NCBI GenBank assembly: GCA_034401795.1
Contig: JAVVLW010001650.1
Coordinates: 1-64,000, forward strand
DNA: 64,000 nucleotides
Source: Chaetoderma sp. LZ-2023a
Taxonomy: Eukaryota; Mollusca; Caudofoveata; Chaetodermatida; Chaetodermatidae
Direction: 5' to 3'
The notes under the pieces were generated by a model that was not told the DNA's origin, did not search any database, and saw only the letters and a program-made list of their open reading frames with translations. Shown in pieces: positions 43,960-54,194 of this stretch (position 1 is the stretch's first letter; each line of letters starts with the position of its first letter). The position numbers and the translations under genes are program-made.

Positions 43960-45450
43960 CACCAGGTAAAAGGGTATCGAGTCCGTTCTTTGTCAAGTCT
44001 TGCTTTGAAACTATGTGGTGAAATTTTGGGACTGAACATATTACAGAAAGTGGGGCATGCAGAACTGTTAATCAGCCAAGATTTGATCACCTTTTTTAGA
44101 TTAAATTGTGCACTAAGAAATTATTTCATGGTATAAAGCTTTTAAACTCAACACTTCATTAATGTATTCCTATACATATGTAAACATATGCCTGAAATTC
44201 TGCGTCAAAGCTATTACATTCAATATGCCAGGACATATCAACACCTATCGGAATGTGGTGAATGTGATGAATGTGATCCAACTATCTTACAATGGTGGCA
44301 TGTCGATTATATAACTACATACTATGAAATTACTTGATGGTAGAATCATGCAATATTCCGTACAACACTATATAGAGTTATATATGGCTAGATGTTCGAA
44401 AGCGGAGTGCAAACAGATTATGCAGATATTGGTACTTAAAACAGTAAATTATTGACATCTGATAATTGTTGGACGCAACTAAATTGCATATTGGGAGATT
44501 ATACTATTTAAACTCAAAATTTTAAAAGCGCATTCATATACATATCTAACCACATCAGTGGAATTCTGGGACAGATTCTATTGCAGACATTAGCGTACTG
44601 AGAACCGTGGATGTGACAAAACTTGAGCCAGTTTTCAGTATGGAATTGCGTACTATGAAATTACTTCAGAGTATGTTCTTTTTATAATTCGCAGTATAGG
44701 CCTATCTAGCGTATTTAAATCCCTCTGGCACTGAATATATTACATACACCAGGGCACCGAAGACCCTGAAACAACCAAAATCTAAGCCAATTTTCGATAC
44801 AGAAATGTGTACTATCAAATTGCTTATTGGTAGCAAATTTTAAACTCAGGACTTCAAATTAGTGCATTCATAACCCTAATTAACCATATGGGTAAAACTC
44901 TGGGGTCCGGATCTATTGCGGACAGTAGGGTATTAAAAACTGCGGATCTGCTAATATTTTAGCCAATTTTCAGTATGGAATTGCGTACTGCAAAATTACT
45001 TCGCTGTAGAATTTCTTTTGAATAGGCAATATAACTATATAAGGCTATATGTCTGAAATACTGGTGCTGAATATATTACAGACTGTAGGGCACTGAAAAG
45101 CATGAATCAACTTTCACCAGTTTTCAGCATTGATTTGCATACTATGAAATTACTTCATCTAGAAATCTTTTTAATTCGGAATATAGCTAGCGCAATCAAA
45201 CTCAAGTCTATGTGGATGAAAATCTGGGGCCGATCATAACCTACACACAATATGGCAGTGAAGAATGTGAATTGGCTAGAATTTCAGCCAATTTTCAGTA
45301 TGAAATTATGTACAATGAATTAGATTACTTCATGGAAAACATTTTTAACTCAATACTTCATTAGCATATTCAGATACCTATCTAACCATATAGGGAGAAT
45401 TTTTGGGCCGAACACATTGCAGGCATTACTAACTTAGCCCACACATACAC
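43960..45450. repeat. Tandem array, about nine ~165-bp monomers
   Basis: The monomer has GAAATTACTTCA, a TTTAAACTCA stretch, CATATGxxTGAAATTCTGG, CTGAATATATTACAGACATT, AGGGCACTGAAGAA, and GCCAATTTTCAGTATGGAAT. The landmark GAAATTACTTCA or a variant recurs near 44117, 44330, 44661, 44815, 44990, 45148 and 45320. It belongs to a different sequence family from the arrays at 17 and 27 kb. Non-coding. Confidence 0.8.
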
Positions 45451-45914
45451 TTTCTGTTGATTTCTGTATCTAAACCACCCGCTACAATATTATTGACAGC
45501 CATTTTGACTGGAACTTCAGAACATCAGTTGTCTATCCATAATGCTAAATAATTGCATGCATAGCTCTTTTCTCAGTGAAGGATTAAGGACAATAAATTA
45601 CTAATGAAAATCACACGTTATTTTTAGAAAATTTTGTCTACTTTTTCATGCTCTACAATATTATCATACATGTTTTACTGTTAAAATTTTCCACACATAT
45701 AGTGGCTAGTAAAATGTGTCCACGATATTAAAATGTTGCCTCGACGCCCTACGAGATATAACAATGGAAATTTATACGCTATCTCGAATGTTCAGCCTAG
45801 TGTTTTATGCCATAATACATAAGGGAAAAATGAAACAGACAGTACCTGATATTGGCGTCATAATGTATTAAACATTTACTGCCTAAATTTGGTAAAGATT
45901 GTTAAAATATTTAG
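45451..45914. other. Intronic sequence, nothing recognised
   Basis: No exon or named repeat. Confidence 0.35.
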
Positions 45915-46095
45915 ATATTAAATGTCCATTTGCAGGCCAAGAGAACTGTTTTTGCAGATTTGCCACTGGAATCTGGAATGACTGTCTCTAGAGTAATTCC
46001 AGTGGTAAATTATTAAAAACTCCCCTCATAGCATGTAGATTGACATTGCTCAAGATCACTGTAGAGGCCTGGTTGACTTCAATTTTTGTGCTAAC
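45915..46095. mobile_element. P1 MITE copy
   Basis: AATGTCCATTTGCAGGCCAA, CCACTGGAATCTGGAATGAC and the mirror AATTCCAGTGGTAAATTATT, ending AGATCACTGTAGAGGCC. Worn. Confidence 0.7.
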
Positions 46096-46129
46096 CCTGC
46101 CTACGGAGTGCATCCGTTAGTTTACTTTG

Positions 46130-46250
46130 TTGATCATCATTTCGGTCGGGGATTGTCAGGGATCGAACCATCATCCTGCAATTCTGCATAGCATCAGCAA
46201 CCCAAGACATCTTTCCGCTGGACTACCACACCAAGACAAGAATCTGGGTT
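46130..46250 (-). ncRNA. tRNA-derived SINE head
   Basis: On the minus strand TGTGGTAGTCCAGCGG (46230-46215) fits a pol III A box and GGTTCGATCC (46169-46160) fits a B box. The spacing of about 50-60 bp is tRNA-like, while the sequence does not close into a full acceptor stem. A tRNA-derived SINE is more likely than a functional tRNA gene. The 3' body cannot be delimited. Confidence 0.55.
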
Positions 46251-46356
46251 TAGCGAACCAGCTTTCACATGTCGGATATACTAATACACTGGCGAATTCA
46301 TATGAGACTATCTTTTGGATGCACATCCTCACCCGGTCCCAATCGCGACACTGGCA

Positions 46357-46400
46357 GTAGTTGATTGATTGATTAATTGATTGATTGATTGATTGATTAA
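46357..46400. repeat. (TTGA)n microsatellite
   Basis: TTGATTGATTGATTAATTGA and onward, about ten units. Confidence 0.9.
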
Positions 46401-46436
46401 ATCCTGGGGATTAAATCGTAGACATAAAATTTGTAC

Positions 46437-46560
46437 ACTTGATGGGATATTCAATGTTCCCGATGAAGCTATTTACATCATTCATTACGTATTTTGATTG
46501 TGACGTCATCCTACATATGATGGAAATGTTTATGACGTCATATGATTGGGCACAAATCAG
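46437..46560. mobile_element. P2 MITE fragment with two CRE palindromes
   Basis: GTGACGTCATCCTACATATG and TTTATGACGTCATATGATTG give TGACGTCA at 46501-46508 and 46533-46540. The fragment lacks the hairpin core. Confidence 0.6.
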
Positions 46561-46584
46561 ATCCATCCATTATCATAGAGAATA

Positions 46585-46770
46585 TCTTATACCCATTTGC
46601 AGACCAAGAGACAGTTGTTTTTGGCCCTTTACCATTGGAATGATAGGCTCAGTTATCAAGCCAGTCATTCCAGTGGTAAATTTTCAAAAATGTCTACTTG
46701 TTAGATGTAAATGGTAGTTTCTCAAAATTACTACAGAAGCGATTTTGGCCAGTTTGATCGAGACGAGTGT
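46585..46770. mobile_element. P1 MITE copy
   Basis: CCATTTGCAGACCAAGAGAC, CCATTGGAATGATAGGCTCA and the mirror AGCCAGTCATTCCAGTGG, with TTTTGGCCAGTTTGATCGAG at the right flank. Confidence 0.7.
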
Positions 46771-46844
46771 TGAAGTGGAGACTTAGATATGTACGTGGGT
46801 ACAGTGGGACAGATCACAATACCATTTTATTTCTGATGCAAATA

Positions 46845-47150
46845 TATAAATTTGCGCCTGGTCAATTTCTCTTCCAATTGCCGAAAAGAAGAATTTACTC
46901 ACTTTTGGAGGCTATATATGCATCAGTCAGTCCTCTAGTCGACCCTAGCTTAGGCCACCAGCGGTAGGTACAACGAACACCAATAGTGAGTTTATGTTTT
47001 AATGTGCATGAGCGATTCCAATCTAAAAATAGAGGCAAGCCTCCTTGCTCCCATTAAACAAATTTTGCTCTTGTTAGCGGTAGGAGGTCTGACGAGAACG
47101 TGAATGACCACAATCCCTTGCGCAAAATGGTAGCGCCCTATAGGCAATGG
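46845..47150. repeat. Promoter-like repeat cassette, copy 1
   Basis: Order: TTCTCTTCCAATTGCCGAAA, ACTTTTGGAGGCTATATATG (TATA box), CAGTCAGTCC, GTGAGTTTATG, GAGCGATTCCAATCTAAAAA, then GACCACAATCCCTTGCGCAA with AATGGTAGCGCC. A diverged second copy lies at 48305-48920. It holds a C/EBP-type palindrome TTGCGCAA at 47118-47125. Confidence 0.65.
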
Positions 47151-47680
47151 ACCTTTCCAGTTTTAGCTATACCCCGTCCACCTCTAGCTAAGCTCCACCC
47201 ACACTTCGCAGTGTTGGGATCGATCGATCGCCGAATACCCTATCAATTTCCTGAAATCTATACAGGTAAGCCACTGAATATTTTGTAACTAATTTAACTG
47301 GTTGCTGTTGCTACTCACATTAGTTTTTAAATATTCAACAGAATATGTATTAAATAGCAGATATGCAATTCTTACAATAATGCATAGTCCGTCTTCAATG
47401 GACCTTTCCACGTTTATCCATCGATTATATAATGTCATATGATGTCATAACCAACTAAGTGACGTGCATGCTGACATAATAATCAGTACGTCAAAAATGA
47501 TTCTATTTGGCCCGTCTTTAACTCTTAATAGTCCAATATGTAAGAATTGTATGTCTGCTATTTAATAAACATGCTGTTTAATATTTTGAAACTAATTTGA
47601 TTGGTCGCTGTTGCTGCCGTAAGCAGCAACAGCATCCAGTCAAATTAGTTTCAAAATATTTAACAGCTTACCTACAATAT
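47146..47680. mobile_element. Two P2 MITE copies head to tail
   Basis: The first begins GGACCTTTCCAGTTTTAGCT (47150) with CTCTAGCTAAGCTCC and a truncated hairpin core (47275-47345). The second begins GGACCTTTCCACGTTTATCC (47400), carries GCTGACATAATAATC-type CRE remnants, and has a complete hairpin core at 47572-47665 (TTTAATATTTTGAAACTAAT...AGCAACAGC...). Both share the outer ACCTTTCCA end. Confidence 0.75.
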
Positions 47681-47742
47681 CTGACAGCCTTTGCTAAAAT
47701 ATGTGCTCACTTATTACAAGTAATTCGAACACTTAGGCTACG

Positions 47743-47994
47743 TTATAGAGCTCATAAATAAGTTAATATACCCACAAAACATAAACAGAAATTCTATCTT
47801 GTTTTGCAAAACATGTAAATTTATTTTTTAGTTGTTCTGTACCATCGAGTCTGCGGTTTTGCAGTATAGCTCATACATGTAAATAAGTTACTATATTAAC
47901 AAAGAAAAACAGAAATTATACCTTGTTTTGAAAACGTGTTAATTTATTTTTGCGGTCTTCTATACCAAACAGTGTCAGGTTTCGCGGAAACTGG
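47743..47994. repeat. Two-copy ~124-bp tandem duplication
   Basis: The copies start at about 47743 and 47867. Both have ATAGCTCATA, AAATAAGTTA, ACAGAAATT, CCTTGTTTTG, AATTTATTTTT, CGGTTTTG/CGGTCTTC and ACCATCGAGTC/ACCAAACAGTGTC blocks. They lie between the two promoter-like cassettes. Confidence 0.7.
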
Positions 47995-48304
47995 TATATA
48001 AAAAAAACCTCGCTTTAACCCTTAGCTTGCTATTGTTTCACGGTCAGAACAAGAAAGTTTTATGTAGATTATGTAAACAATAATGCTGAAAGTCGTCTAC
48101 ATGTGTGCAGCAACAGCTTACGGCAGCAGTTTCCAAAATGAATAGAAGTTATCATATATTTATATGTACAGAAATGTTTGGAATCTCAGCAATATATGAG
48201 TTAGGTTTTAACATATTTCTGTCATTCCTACTGCCTCTCCGTATTACTGTATTTCCCAAATTTCTTTTTACCGTAGTTTTGTAGTTCCGTATTTTGCATG
48301 CTAT

Positions 48305-48543
48305 TTAAGTAGAATTTCTATTCCAATTGCCAATAAAAGATTTACTTACTTTTGGAGGCTATATACACAGCTGATCGTCTGTGTCAGATAACAGTCAGTC
48401 CGTCAGTCGGCTAGTCAGTGAAAATCCAGCAGTCGGAACAGCAAACCGCCCCCCCCCCCCCCCTCTCATAGTGAGTGTATGTGAATGAGCGATCTAGCCA
48501 ATATATATCCTAAATCTATGGTTACAATCTAAAAATAGAAACG

Positions 48544-48585
<42 letters not shown>

Positions 48586-48702
48586 CGCCACAAACTTACG
48601 TCACAAGAATTGAACAGAAACCACAAAGACCAGTTGTGAGTCTAGACCCTAGAATTGGGAACTAGCAAATAAACGCCTTAAAGATTTTAACACACGCACG
48701 CA

Positions 48703-48734
<32 letters not shown>

Positions 48735-48920
48735 CGTTCGCGGTTGAAGACCACAATCCCTTGCGCAAAATGGCCGCGCCTATGGGCAATTCTAGACACA
48801 AGCATAAACGCCTTAAATATTATAACACACGCACGCACGCACGCACGCACACACACACGTTCGCGGTTGAAGACCACAATCCCTTGCGCAAAATGGCCGC
48901 ACCTATGGGCAATTCTAGAG
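48305..48920. repeat. Promoter-like repeat cassette, copy 2 with internal expansions
   Basis: Same order as copy 1: TTCTATTCCAATTGCCAATA, TACTTTTGGAGGCTATATAC (48348-48366), CAGTCAGTCCGTCAGTC, GTGAGTGTATGTG, CAATCTAAAAATAGA, then two tandem modules (48670-48800 and 48806-48920) each with an ACGC/AC microsatellite and GACCACAATCCCTTGCGCAA plus AATGGCCGC. TTGCGCAA is at 48761-48768 and 48884-48891. Poly-C (48449-48464) and CT (48548-48582) tracts are inserted. Confidence 0.7.
48449..48735. repeat. Microsatellites: poly-C, (CT)n and (ACGC)n
   Basis: A 16-C run at 48449, CTCTCTCTCTCTCTCTCTCT at 48548-48582, and CACGCACGCACGCACGCACG at 48692-48725; another ACGC run is at 48827-48850. Open frames through them are compositional. 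Confidence 0.9.
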
Positions 48921-48934
48921 GCAAGCAAATTGAT

Positions 48935-48957
48935 GCGTGGCCGTCGAGCGGCCACGC
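48935..48957. repeat. Perfect 9-bp stem hairpin
   Basis: GCGTGGCCG-TCGAG-CGGCCACGC. GC-rich and isolated, next to a TTGCGCAA module and followed by AATAAA. A simple cruciform-capable palindrome; role unknown. Confidence 0.7.
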
Positions 48958-49194
48958 AATAAACTCGCCAGGCTTCCCGGTTTGCCAGATTGTATTGGGC
49001 GTTCATAAATCATAACATGCTATAATAAACACTAGTAGATTAGTTTCTGAACACATTATGCAATCTGGCAACATACTAGCAAGATGCGAAAAAAATGGAA
49101 ATTATTTCCCCTTCTTTGTTTTATTTTATTGATTTTCTATACATTAAGTGATGATATAAATGCAATTTTATGCGTTGATAATATATTATTGAAA

Positions 49195-49326
49195 AACAAA
49201 TATTTACAAAACCGGTTTTTCATAAACACGCGGTTTTGCAGTTTTCAAATTGTGTTACCGGGTTTCGAACCGTCATGCTTACAAAACCGGTGACGGTTCC
49301 AGTACCGGTATACCGCACAGCCCTAG
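49195..49326 (-). mobile_element. hAT-like terminal sequence
   Basis: On the minus strand it begins TAGGGCTGTGCGGTATACCG and continues with GGAACCGTCACCGGTTTTG and repeated AACCGCGTG / ACCGGTTT blocks. AGGGCTGTGCGGTATACCG-type ends occur on several animal DNA transposons. The other end was not found. Confidence 0.4.
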
Positions 49327-49429
49327 CTTGACGTATGACGTCTGGTCTGTGTAGTACTCGATGGTTAAAAAATTAGTATTTTTCAATATTATATAGAGCC
49401 CTTGTGAGCTTGAATGTTTTAATTAAATC

Positions 49430-49705
49430 TCCGTGAAACCGTCTGTATTTCAGTGACATTAGATTTTAAACGTCAAGTCTACCTGTAGCTATACTCTCTC
49501 ATTTGCGGTGCTAGTTTTGATGCTTGGTGTTGCTCTTTCTAAAAGCTGCGATTTCCTTTTCAATCTTGGGGAGTTGCAGTATTCGAGAATAGATCTCACT
49601 AGAGATGGGTACAAGATCGTGGAAGTAGATGGGTCCATGTTGGTAAAGGTTTTCTTGATTAGTCCTATTGTGCTGTAAGCCTTGGATTACAATATTACCC
49701 ATATA
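49430..49705 (-). mobile_element. Jockey/CR1-like LINE, RT thumb remnant
   Basis: The minus strand reads K-A-Y-S-T-I-G-L-I-K-K-T-F-T-N-M-D, then L-Y-P-S-L-V-R-S-I-L-E-Y-C-N, then L-L-E-R-A-T-P-S-I, the thumb of a non-LTR reverse transcriptase. Its 3' side (TGTCACTGAAATACAGACGG) is shared with 40070-40100, so it is the same family as the 40-kb copies. Confidence 0.72.
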
Positions 49706-50515
49706 TGTATCAAACGAGAGGTTTCTGTGACAATTATGTCAATATGCACCCAAAGTCTTTTCTACCTCTGATGCTGATACAGGATGTATATCGGGTATCA
49801 CTGTCTGCGTCATATAGTATTTAGTTTGAAGGTTATTCCTGCTGAAATGCTGGACGTGCATTTTATCTGTTTAGAAGGATAGTTGCCATGTCTGCGACCA
49901 CTTAATACGTTGTCTATGTTGTCTCAGTCACCATACGCAATCCTAACACCAAGGGCAACCACGTATTCAAGCTTACTTCCGATAGGTTTGACCAAGCCAG
50001 AAATATAAGCCAGACAAGACTTACGTTGACGCCACCGCCATCATTAAAAAGTTATAGAGATGGCTCAGTTCTGCTTCAATTGTAAGACAAAAATTGCTTG
50101 ACTTAATCTTTATATTTGACTACGACTCTCCACTGTCACATATCTTGAATCTTGAATATACCATGCTGACTACCTGTCATAGCTAGTCCTAGTAACGTGT
50201 CAAACCAGATTCAGCCGCATCTTCGTATTGCTTTGATCAAGCTTCATACAATGCCTGTCTAGTATCCGCATAGATCTTTTTTCTTAAGACGATTACAATG
50301 AGACTGGCCACCTTGAAGTTTGGTATAGCGCTTTGGTATTCTATGGTCTATGAGAAGTATCTGATCCGACATTTATGGATGTTCTTTGTTTTCGACTGTT
50401 TTCAAATTTGGCACAGGGCTTTGGTTTGGCAATGTCTATCAATGTCTATTTTTCTGAAAATACATGTTATTTGACTAAGTGCTGTATACAGGATACAGTT
50501 GTATACTTGTATATC
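49706..50515. other. Intronic sequence with low-copy similarity to 55.1-55.4 kb
   Basis: A stretch near 50310-50450 (AATTTGGCACAGGGCTTTGG) resembles 55165-55365 (AATTTGGCACATCGCTTTAG, AATTTGGTACAAGGCTCTGG). No exon found. Confidence 0.4.
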
Positions 50516-52044
50516 TCAGTGATGACTTTGAGTATTTGAGGTTTTCCAAAAAATTCTATCAGTCATCAATACCTCCCCATTGGTTTGTGTAGCTCGCCGG
50601 GCGGTGTCGGGCCATTCCGATGTCTCATGTCGACTCGCCGCACCGTAAGTGCATGACGAGTGACGACGCTGGTTAGCATCTGGTCTCGGGGTCACGAACC
50701 CTGAACGAGACTGCCCTGCGAGAAACAAAAACCGGCTCCTAAGGCCAGTGGAACTCAATCGTTCCGGTGGGGGCCATGTGACCATTGCCGCGAACATTAA
50801 ACACAACGGTCTCATCCCAAGCGTTTGTGTCACCAGTATGTATGCCTGTCCCTAGCAATTTCGTGATCTGTGGACTTACAAGATTTAATTTGGTGACCTA
50901 AAAATATAAGTCTATACAATGTGTTTACCTAAAATATGCTAGATAAAACTACAATAAGAGCATACGAAAATACAAGACATAGAGGCAGGTAGATGAACTT
51001 TTAAACATGGGGCTCCCGGAGGTACCACACAGACTCGTAGGTCCGCAGAGGTATCCCCGCAAGGGAGGTTCCCGTACACGAGACATCGCTATTTAACTTA
51101 ATATAAGTTATTATACCTCTAAGCTGAAAGGAAGAAGAATATCTCAGACGAAAAGTGATGTGCGTCACGCGGGCACTACTCCTAGTGCAAGTTAGGGTGA
51201 GGAGTATTATCCTCGCATGGACCATCGTCGCTGAATCCTTGCGAGAGGCAAGTGCCTCACGCGGGTCTCCGTCTCGGGAAGGTGCTATCACGGCTTAAAG
51301 CGGGAGAAGAGTAGCTGGCAAAAATGGGCCCACTCTAATATTCCAAACAAAAATGCTGTAGTAAGAAAAGTCCATACCTAGTGAGATTATGACTATAGGG
51401 GTGCATACAGTTTTACGTGAAGACGGGACGGAAGATTCCCGATGGATTCCTTCGTCACCGTCTTATGTGATTCCTAATATGCTGAGTTAGTAGTTGCCGC
51501 TTTATTTCTGCGGGCCTTCTGCTCTGCTTAATCACTTGTTTAGTTGTTTTCAGAACAAGAATTAGTTTAGGCCGCAACTGGCCGATAACTACCTAGCTAT
51601 TAGACACGGCTGTCACGGAGAACAGATGCCCGAGGACATCAATACTGCAGACAGCGCTCATACATGTTACTTAGCGGGATCTCCGAACTGGGTGAGAATC
51701 TGGACACTCCGCGTTGGAACCACATGAAACATTACAGGACATGGTTTACATTTCACGGAAGTATTGTTAGGCCATATCTCCTATCGTTATGGTGGGGGGT
51801 AAGAGAGACGGATGCACACCGTGAATGTCCTTCCCGTGAGGGCGTGGCAGATCTAAATATCATGCCCATACATTTAAACAGAATTCGGTGAGCATACATA
51901 TCTCGCCCGTCACCGGGTCCTATGGAACTAACCGTTTAACGTGTTGTTAGGTTTATATACAAGTTGCCAGTTTTGCACTGCGGTGCGGGAGGGTTGTCAG
52001 TAAATAAAATAAGAATTAATACATGGGTTTTCGCAGTGCTTTCC

Positions 52045-52091
52045 TACCGTGTCACTGAAATTTACACGTATATCTGTAGTCGACGTGAGAT
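52045..52091. repeat. 47-bp dispersed direct repeat, copy 1
   Basis: TACCGTGTCACTGAAATTTA continuing CACGTATATC, TGTAGTCGACGTGAGAT. It agrees with copy 2 at all but two positions. Confidence 0.88.
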
Positions 52092-52846
52092 ACACGGGAA
52101 TGTGTATGTGATACCGCACCATAGCCATCACCGCTCGGAAACCCCAATAGTTTCCCAGAGTCCATGGAGCGGATAGGAATGTCCAAACAATTGAGAAGCC
52201 ACAAGGCTAAGAGGAATATGAAGAGACAAAATCTTGAAGTTATGAGTCTTACCGGAGTGCGGGGCTAGATTATCGCACTGCCGGAAGAGAAGAATATATT
52301 ACAGTGCGTAATGAAGAAAGTGTCTCTAATCATTTTGAACCTGTCCTATCGAGCTGAATAGAAAAGGTTTTAGTCGGTAGCATGCCAGGCTAAACAGAGT
52401 TATAGCATGGACAGCGACCTCAGTGAAAAATTGTTGGTGGCGGGAGAAAATGCTGCATATATAAATGTTGCTGTATAGTGTTTCTTACGTGCACTGCATT
52501 CCTATATTTTCTATAACTAAACAAAACAAGTTATCGGATGACCACTGGCCATATACATACGTAATCTAACCAGAACAAACAATACGGTGGCAATGATTAA
52601 GATATATATATAGTAATACAGGTTAACGAAACTACTATAGTGCGGTTAGCAACACATTGAGGAAAATGAAATAACTATTTAACAAATACAGAAATTATAA
52701 CTATTGGTCCTAAGACCGTTATGGTTCCTTTTAGTCATCGGAACCGTTAGTACGGATACGAGATAATTAACAAAAACTATTTAGAGAAATAATTAAACGG
52801 TGAAGTATAGTTACTTGAATGCTTGGTAGTCATTCCCAAGTTAGGC

Positions 52847-52893
52847 TACCGTGTCACTGAAACTGACACGTATATCTGTAGTCGACGTGAGAT
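52847..52893. repeat. 47-bp dispersed direct repeat, copy 2
   Basis: TACCGTGTCACTGAAACTGA continuing CACGTATATC, TGTAGTCGACGTGAGAT. In this copy CGTGTCA and TGACACG form a 7-bp inverted repeat around CTGAAAC. The sequence between the copies (about 800 bp) is not duplicated. Confidence 0.88.
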
Positions 52894-53127
52894 GATGCCC
52901 TCTTCGGAAGCTGGAAAGTTCTCGCAGGGTGTTTCCCGCAAGCTGTTTTCCGCAAACAAGAGTTCCGCAAGAACACTCATGGCGGGAGTACATTGTTTAG
53001 TGCTGTAGGCCTAATAGAATGTCTAACGAGCAGTCAGTAAAAGATACGATAGTACTATGTAGTGAAGAAAGTTCCCGTACACCGATGGCACGGATTGAAG
53101 ATGTAATCAACCCGTCACAAGCGGGGG

Positions 53128-53502
53128 TTGTCAGAGGCAAATGAAGATACAAAACAAAGCCTCACGGTGCTGGGTATGTCAACCAGCTCTGAAGATGCAC
53201 CGGGCAGAGTTTACTTGCTGCGGTCGAAAGTCGAAAGAACTTACACGATTGGTGCGTCGTCGTTTGAAATACCACTTTTAGGCGTGGCCAGCAGATCCGG
53301 CGAATCATCCATCAAAGAACATCCTGCCTCTACATCTGTAGACTCACATATTCAGGCCGCAAAGGCCTCACCGCAAGTTTGTGTTCCGAATGTAGATGTA
53401 GTATTCGTGAACGGTTATCGAAAGTTCCAAATTACTCCCGCAGATGGGGAGTTACAAAATTGTGTTAGTGCGGTGGGTTGGAAACTGTACTCTACGGGAT
53501 AA
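53128..53502 (+). other. Open frame of 124 codons, unrecognised
   Basis: It opens just after a stop with a TTG rather than an ATG and ends at TAA 53500-53502. The predicted peptide starts L-S-E-A-N-E-D-T, is Ser/Val-rich in the middle and ends V-G-W-K-L-Y-S-T-G. No domain, signal peptide or splice signals. It runs opposite to the promoter at 53.6 kb. Probably chance, but it is the longest frame in the block. Confidence 0.2.
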
Positions 53503-53618
53503 AAACCCGACACATAGTGAAGAACACGCGTAATGTCTGTCACGCTTGTAGTAGCTGGTACAGATCCAACCTGTTCGGCCCCTGGCCGAGGATGCCCCCG
53601 ATCACTGGATCGCTTCTC

Positions 53619-53762
53619 CTTTTATACTCTCCATGACATCACAGGCGCAGGCTTCATCCAATCATCGTTCGAGCAACAGCCAATCAGCACACATCTAATA
53701 ATAGCGTTGTCGAACGTGCTAGAACATTCTAGAAGCTTTATGTCCACATGGTTATGACGTCA
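53619..53762 (-). promoter_or_regulatory. Heat-shock-type promoter, minus strand
   Basis: Read on the minus strand in order: CRE palindrome TGACGTCA (53762-53755), a heat-shock element made of contiguous 5-bp units CTTCT, AGAAT, GTTCT (53735-53721) with flanking partial units CGAAC at 53711-53715 and CTTTA at 53736-53740, two inverted CCAAT boxes (ATTGG at 53684-53680 and 53662-53658), and GTATAAAAGG (53627-53618). Initiation is expected near 53590. This is the standard architecture of hsp-type promoters. No Hsp70 or small Hsp coding sequence follows. Alternatively it is the promoter of an LTR, but no second copy of it is in the window. Confidence 0.65.
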
Positions 53763-53997
53763 AGGCAATATTTTGAAGCTAATCAAGAAGAGTTTTCCTG
53801 GATAACTCAGCCATTTCTCAACCGATTTTGAAATGGTTTACAGATTTAGAAAGCCCGTCGAATTCTGGTCTTGATTAATGCCAGATTTAACGGGAACAGA
53901 CAATCAATAAGAATTACAGAGTACCAGCTCGGTACACTATAAGCGCCATCCTATCTACGTCACAACTACACACTCCATAGAAACAGCGTCCTGGCGC

Positions 53998-54007
53998 GCG
54001 CATGCGC
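53998..54007. promoter_or_regulatory. NRF1-type palindrome
   Basis: GCGCATGCGC, a perfect match to the NRF1 consensus core, in a GC-rich patch about 240 bp upstream of the antisense heat-shock promoter. Confidence 0.4.
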
Positions 54008-54194
54008 ATAATGCATTTTAACGAACTTAGTCTTTTTCGACACGCTCGCTCTCCCATAGGCCTATATACGCTTATAGCTCTACCCAGAGGGGCGTGTTCA
54101 GGAAACGAATCCTAGACGGGCGGCGTGTACAAACGCTAAAAAGCCAAGAAAGACCCTTCCCTGATCGAGTCATTCTATTCCCAATAGAGTTCAG

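Larger units (their letters stand above)
50516..53590 (-). ncRNA. Unassigned block downstream of an antisense heat-shock promoter
   Basis: This block shares no repeat with the rest of the window and is richer in CpG than its flanks. On the minus strand, the direction of the promoter at 53619-53762, only short open frames of about 100 codons (51001-51291, 50516-50833) exist and they match nothing I recognise. It contains a 47-bp direct repeat (52045, 52847) and TTCCCGTACAC at 51070 and 53084. It could be a non-coding transcript, a rapidly evolving short-exon gene or an unrecognised retroelement body. Extent and transcript type are inference. Confidence 0.25.

Noticed and set aside
46150-46250. 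Functional tRNA gene
   Set aside because: A and B boxes are present but the acceptor stem does not pair and no clear anticodon arm forms; a SINE head fits better.
48662-49006. Frames with Cys-Val-Arg-Ala repeats
   Set aside because: Translation of ACGC/AC microsatellites inside the duplicated cassette.
53128-53502. Plus-strand 124-codon frame as a confident gene
   Set aside because: No ATG start, no domain and opposite to the only promoter signal; kept only as an unrecognised frame.
50516-53590. Hsp70 or small heat-shock gene under the minus-strand promoter
   Set aside because: I looked for the Hsp70 N-terminal phosphate loop and alpha-crystallin motifs and saw none in any minus-strand frame.
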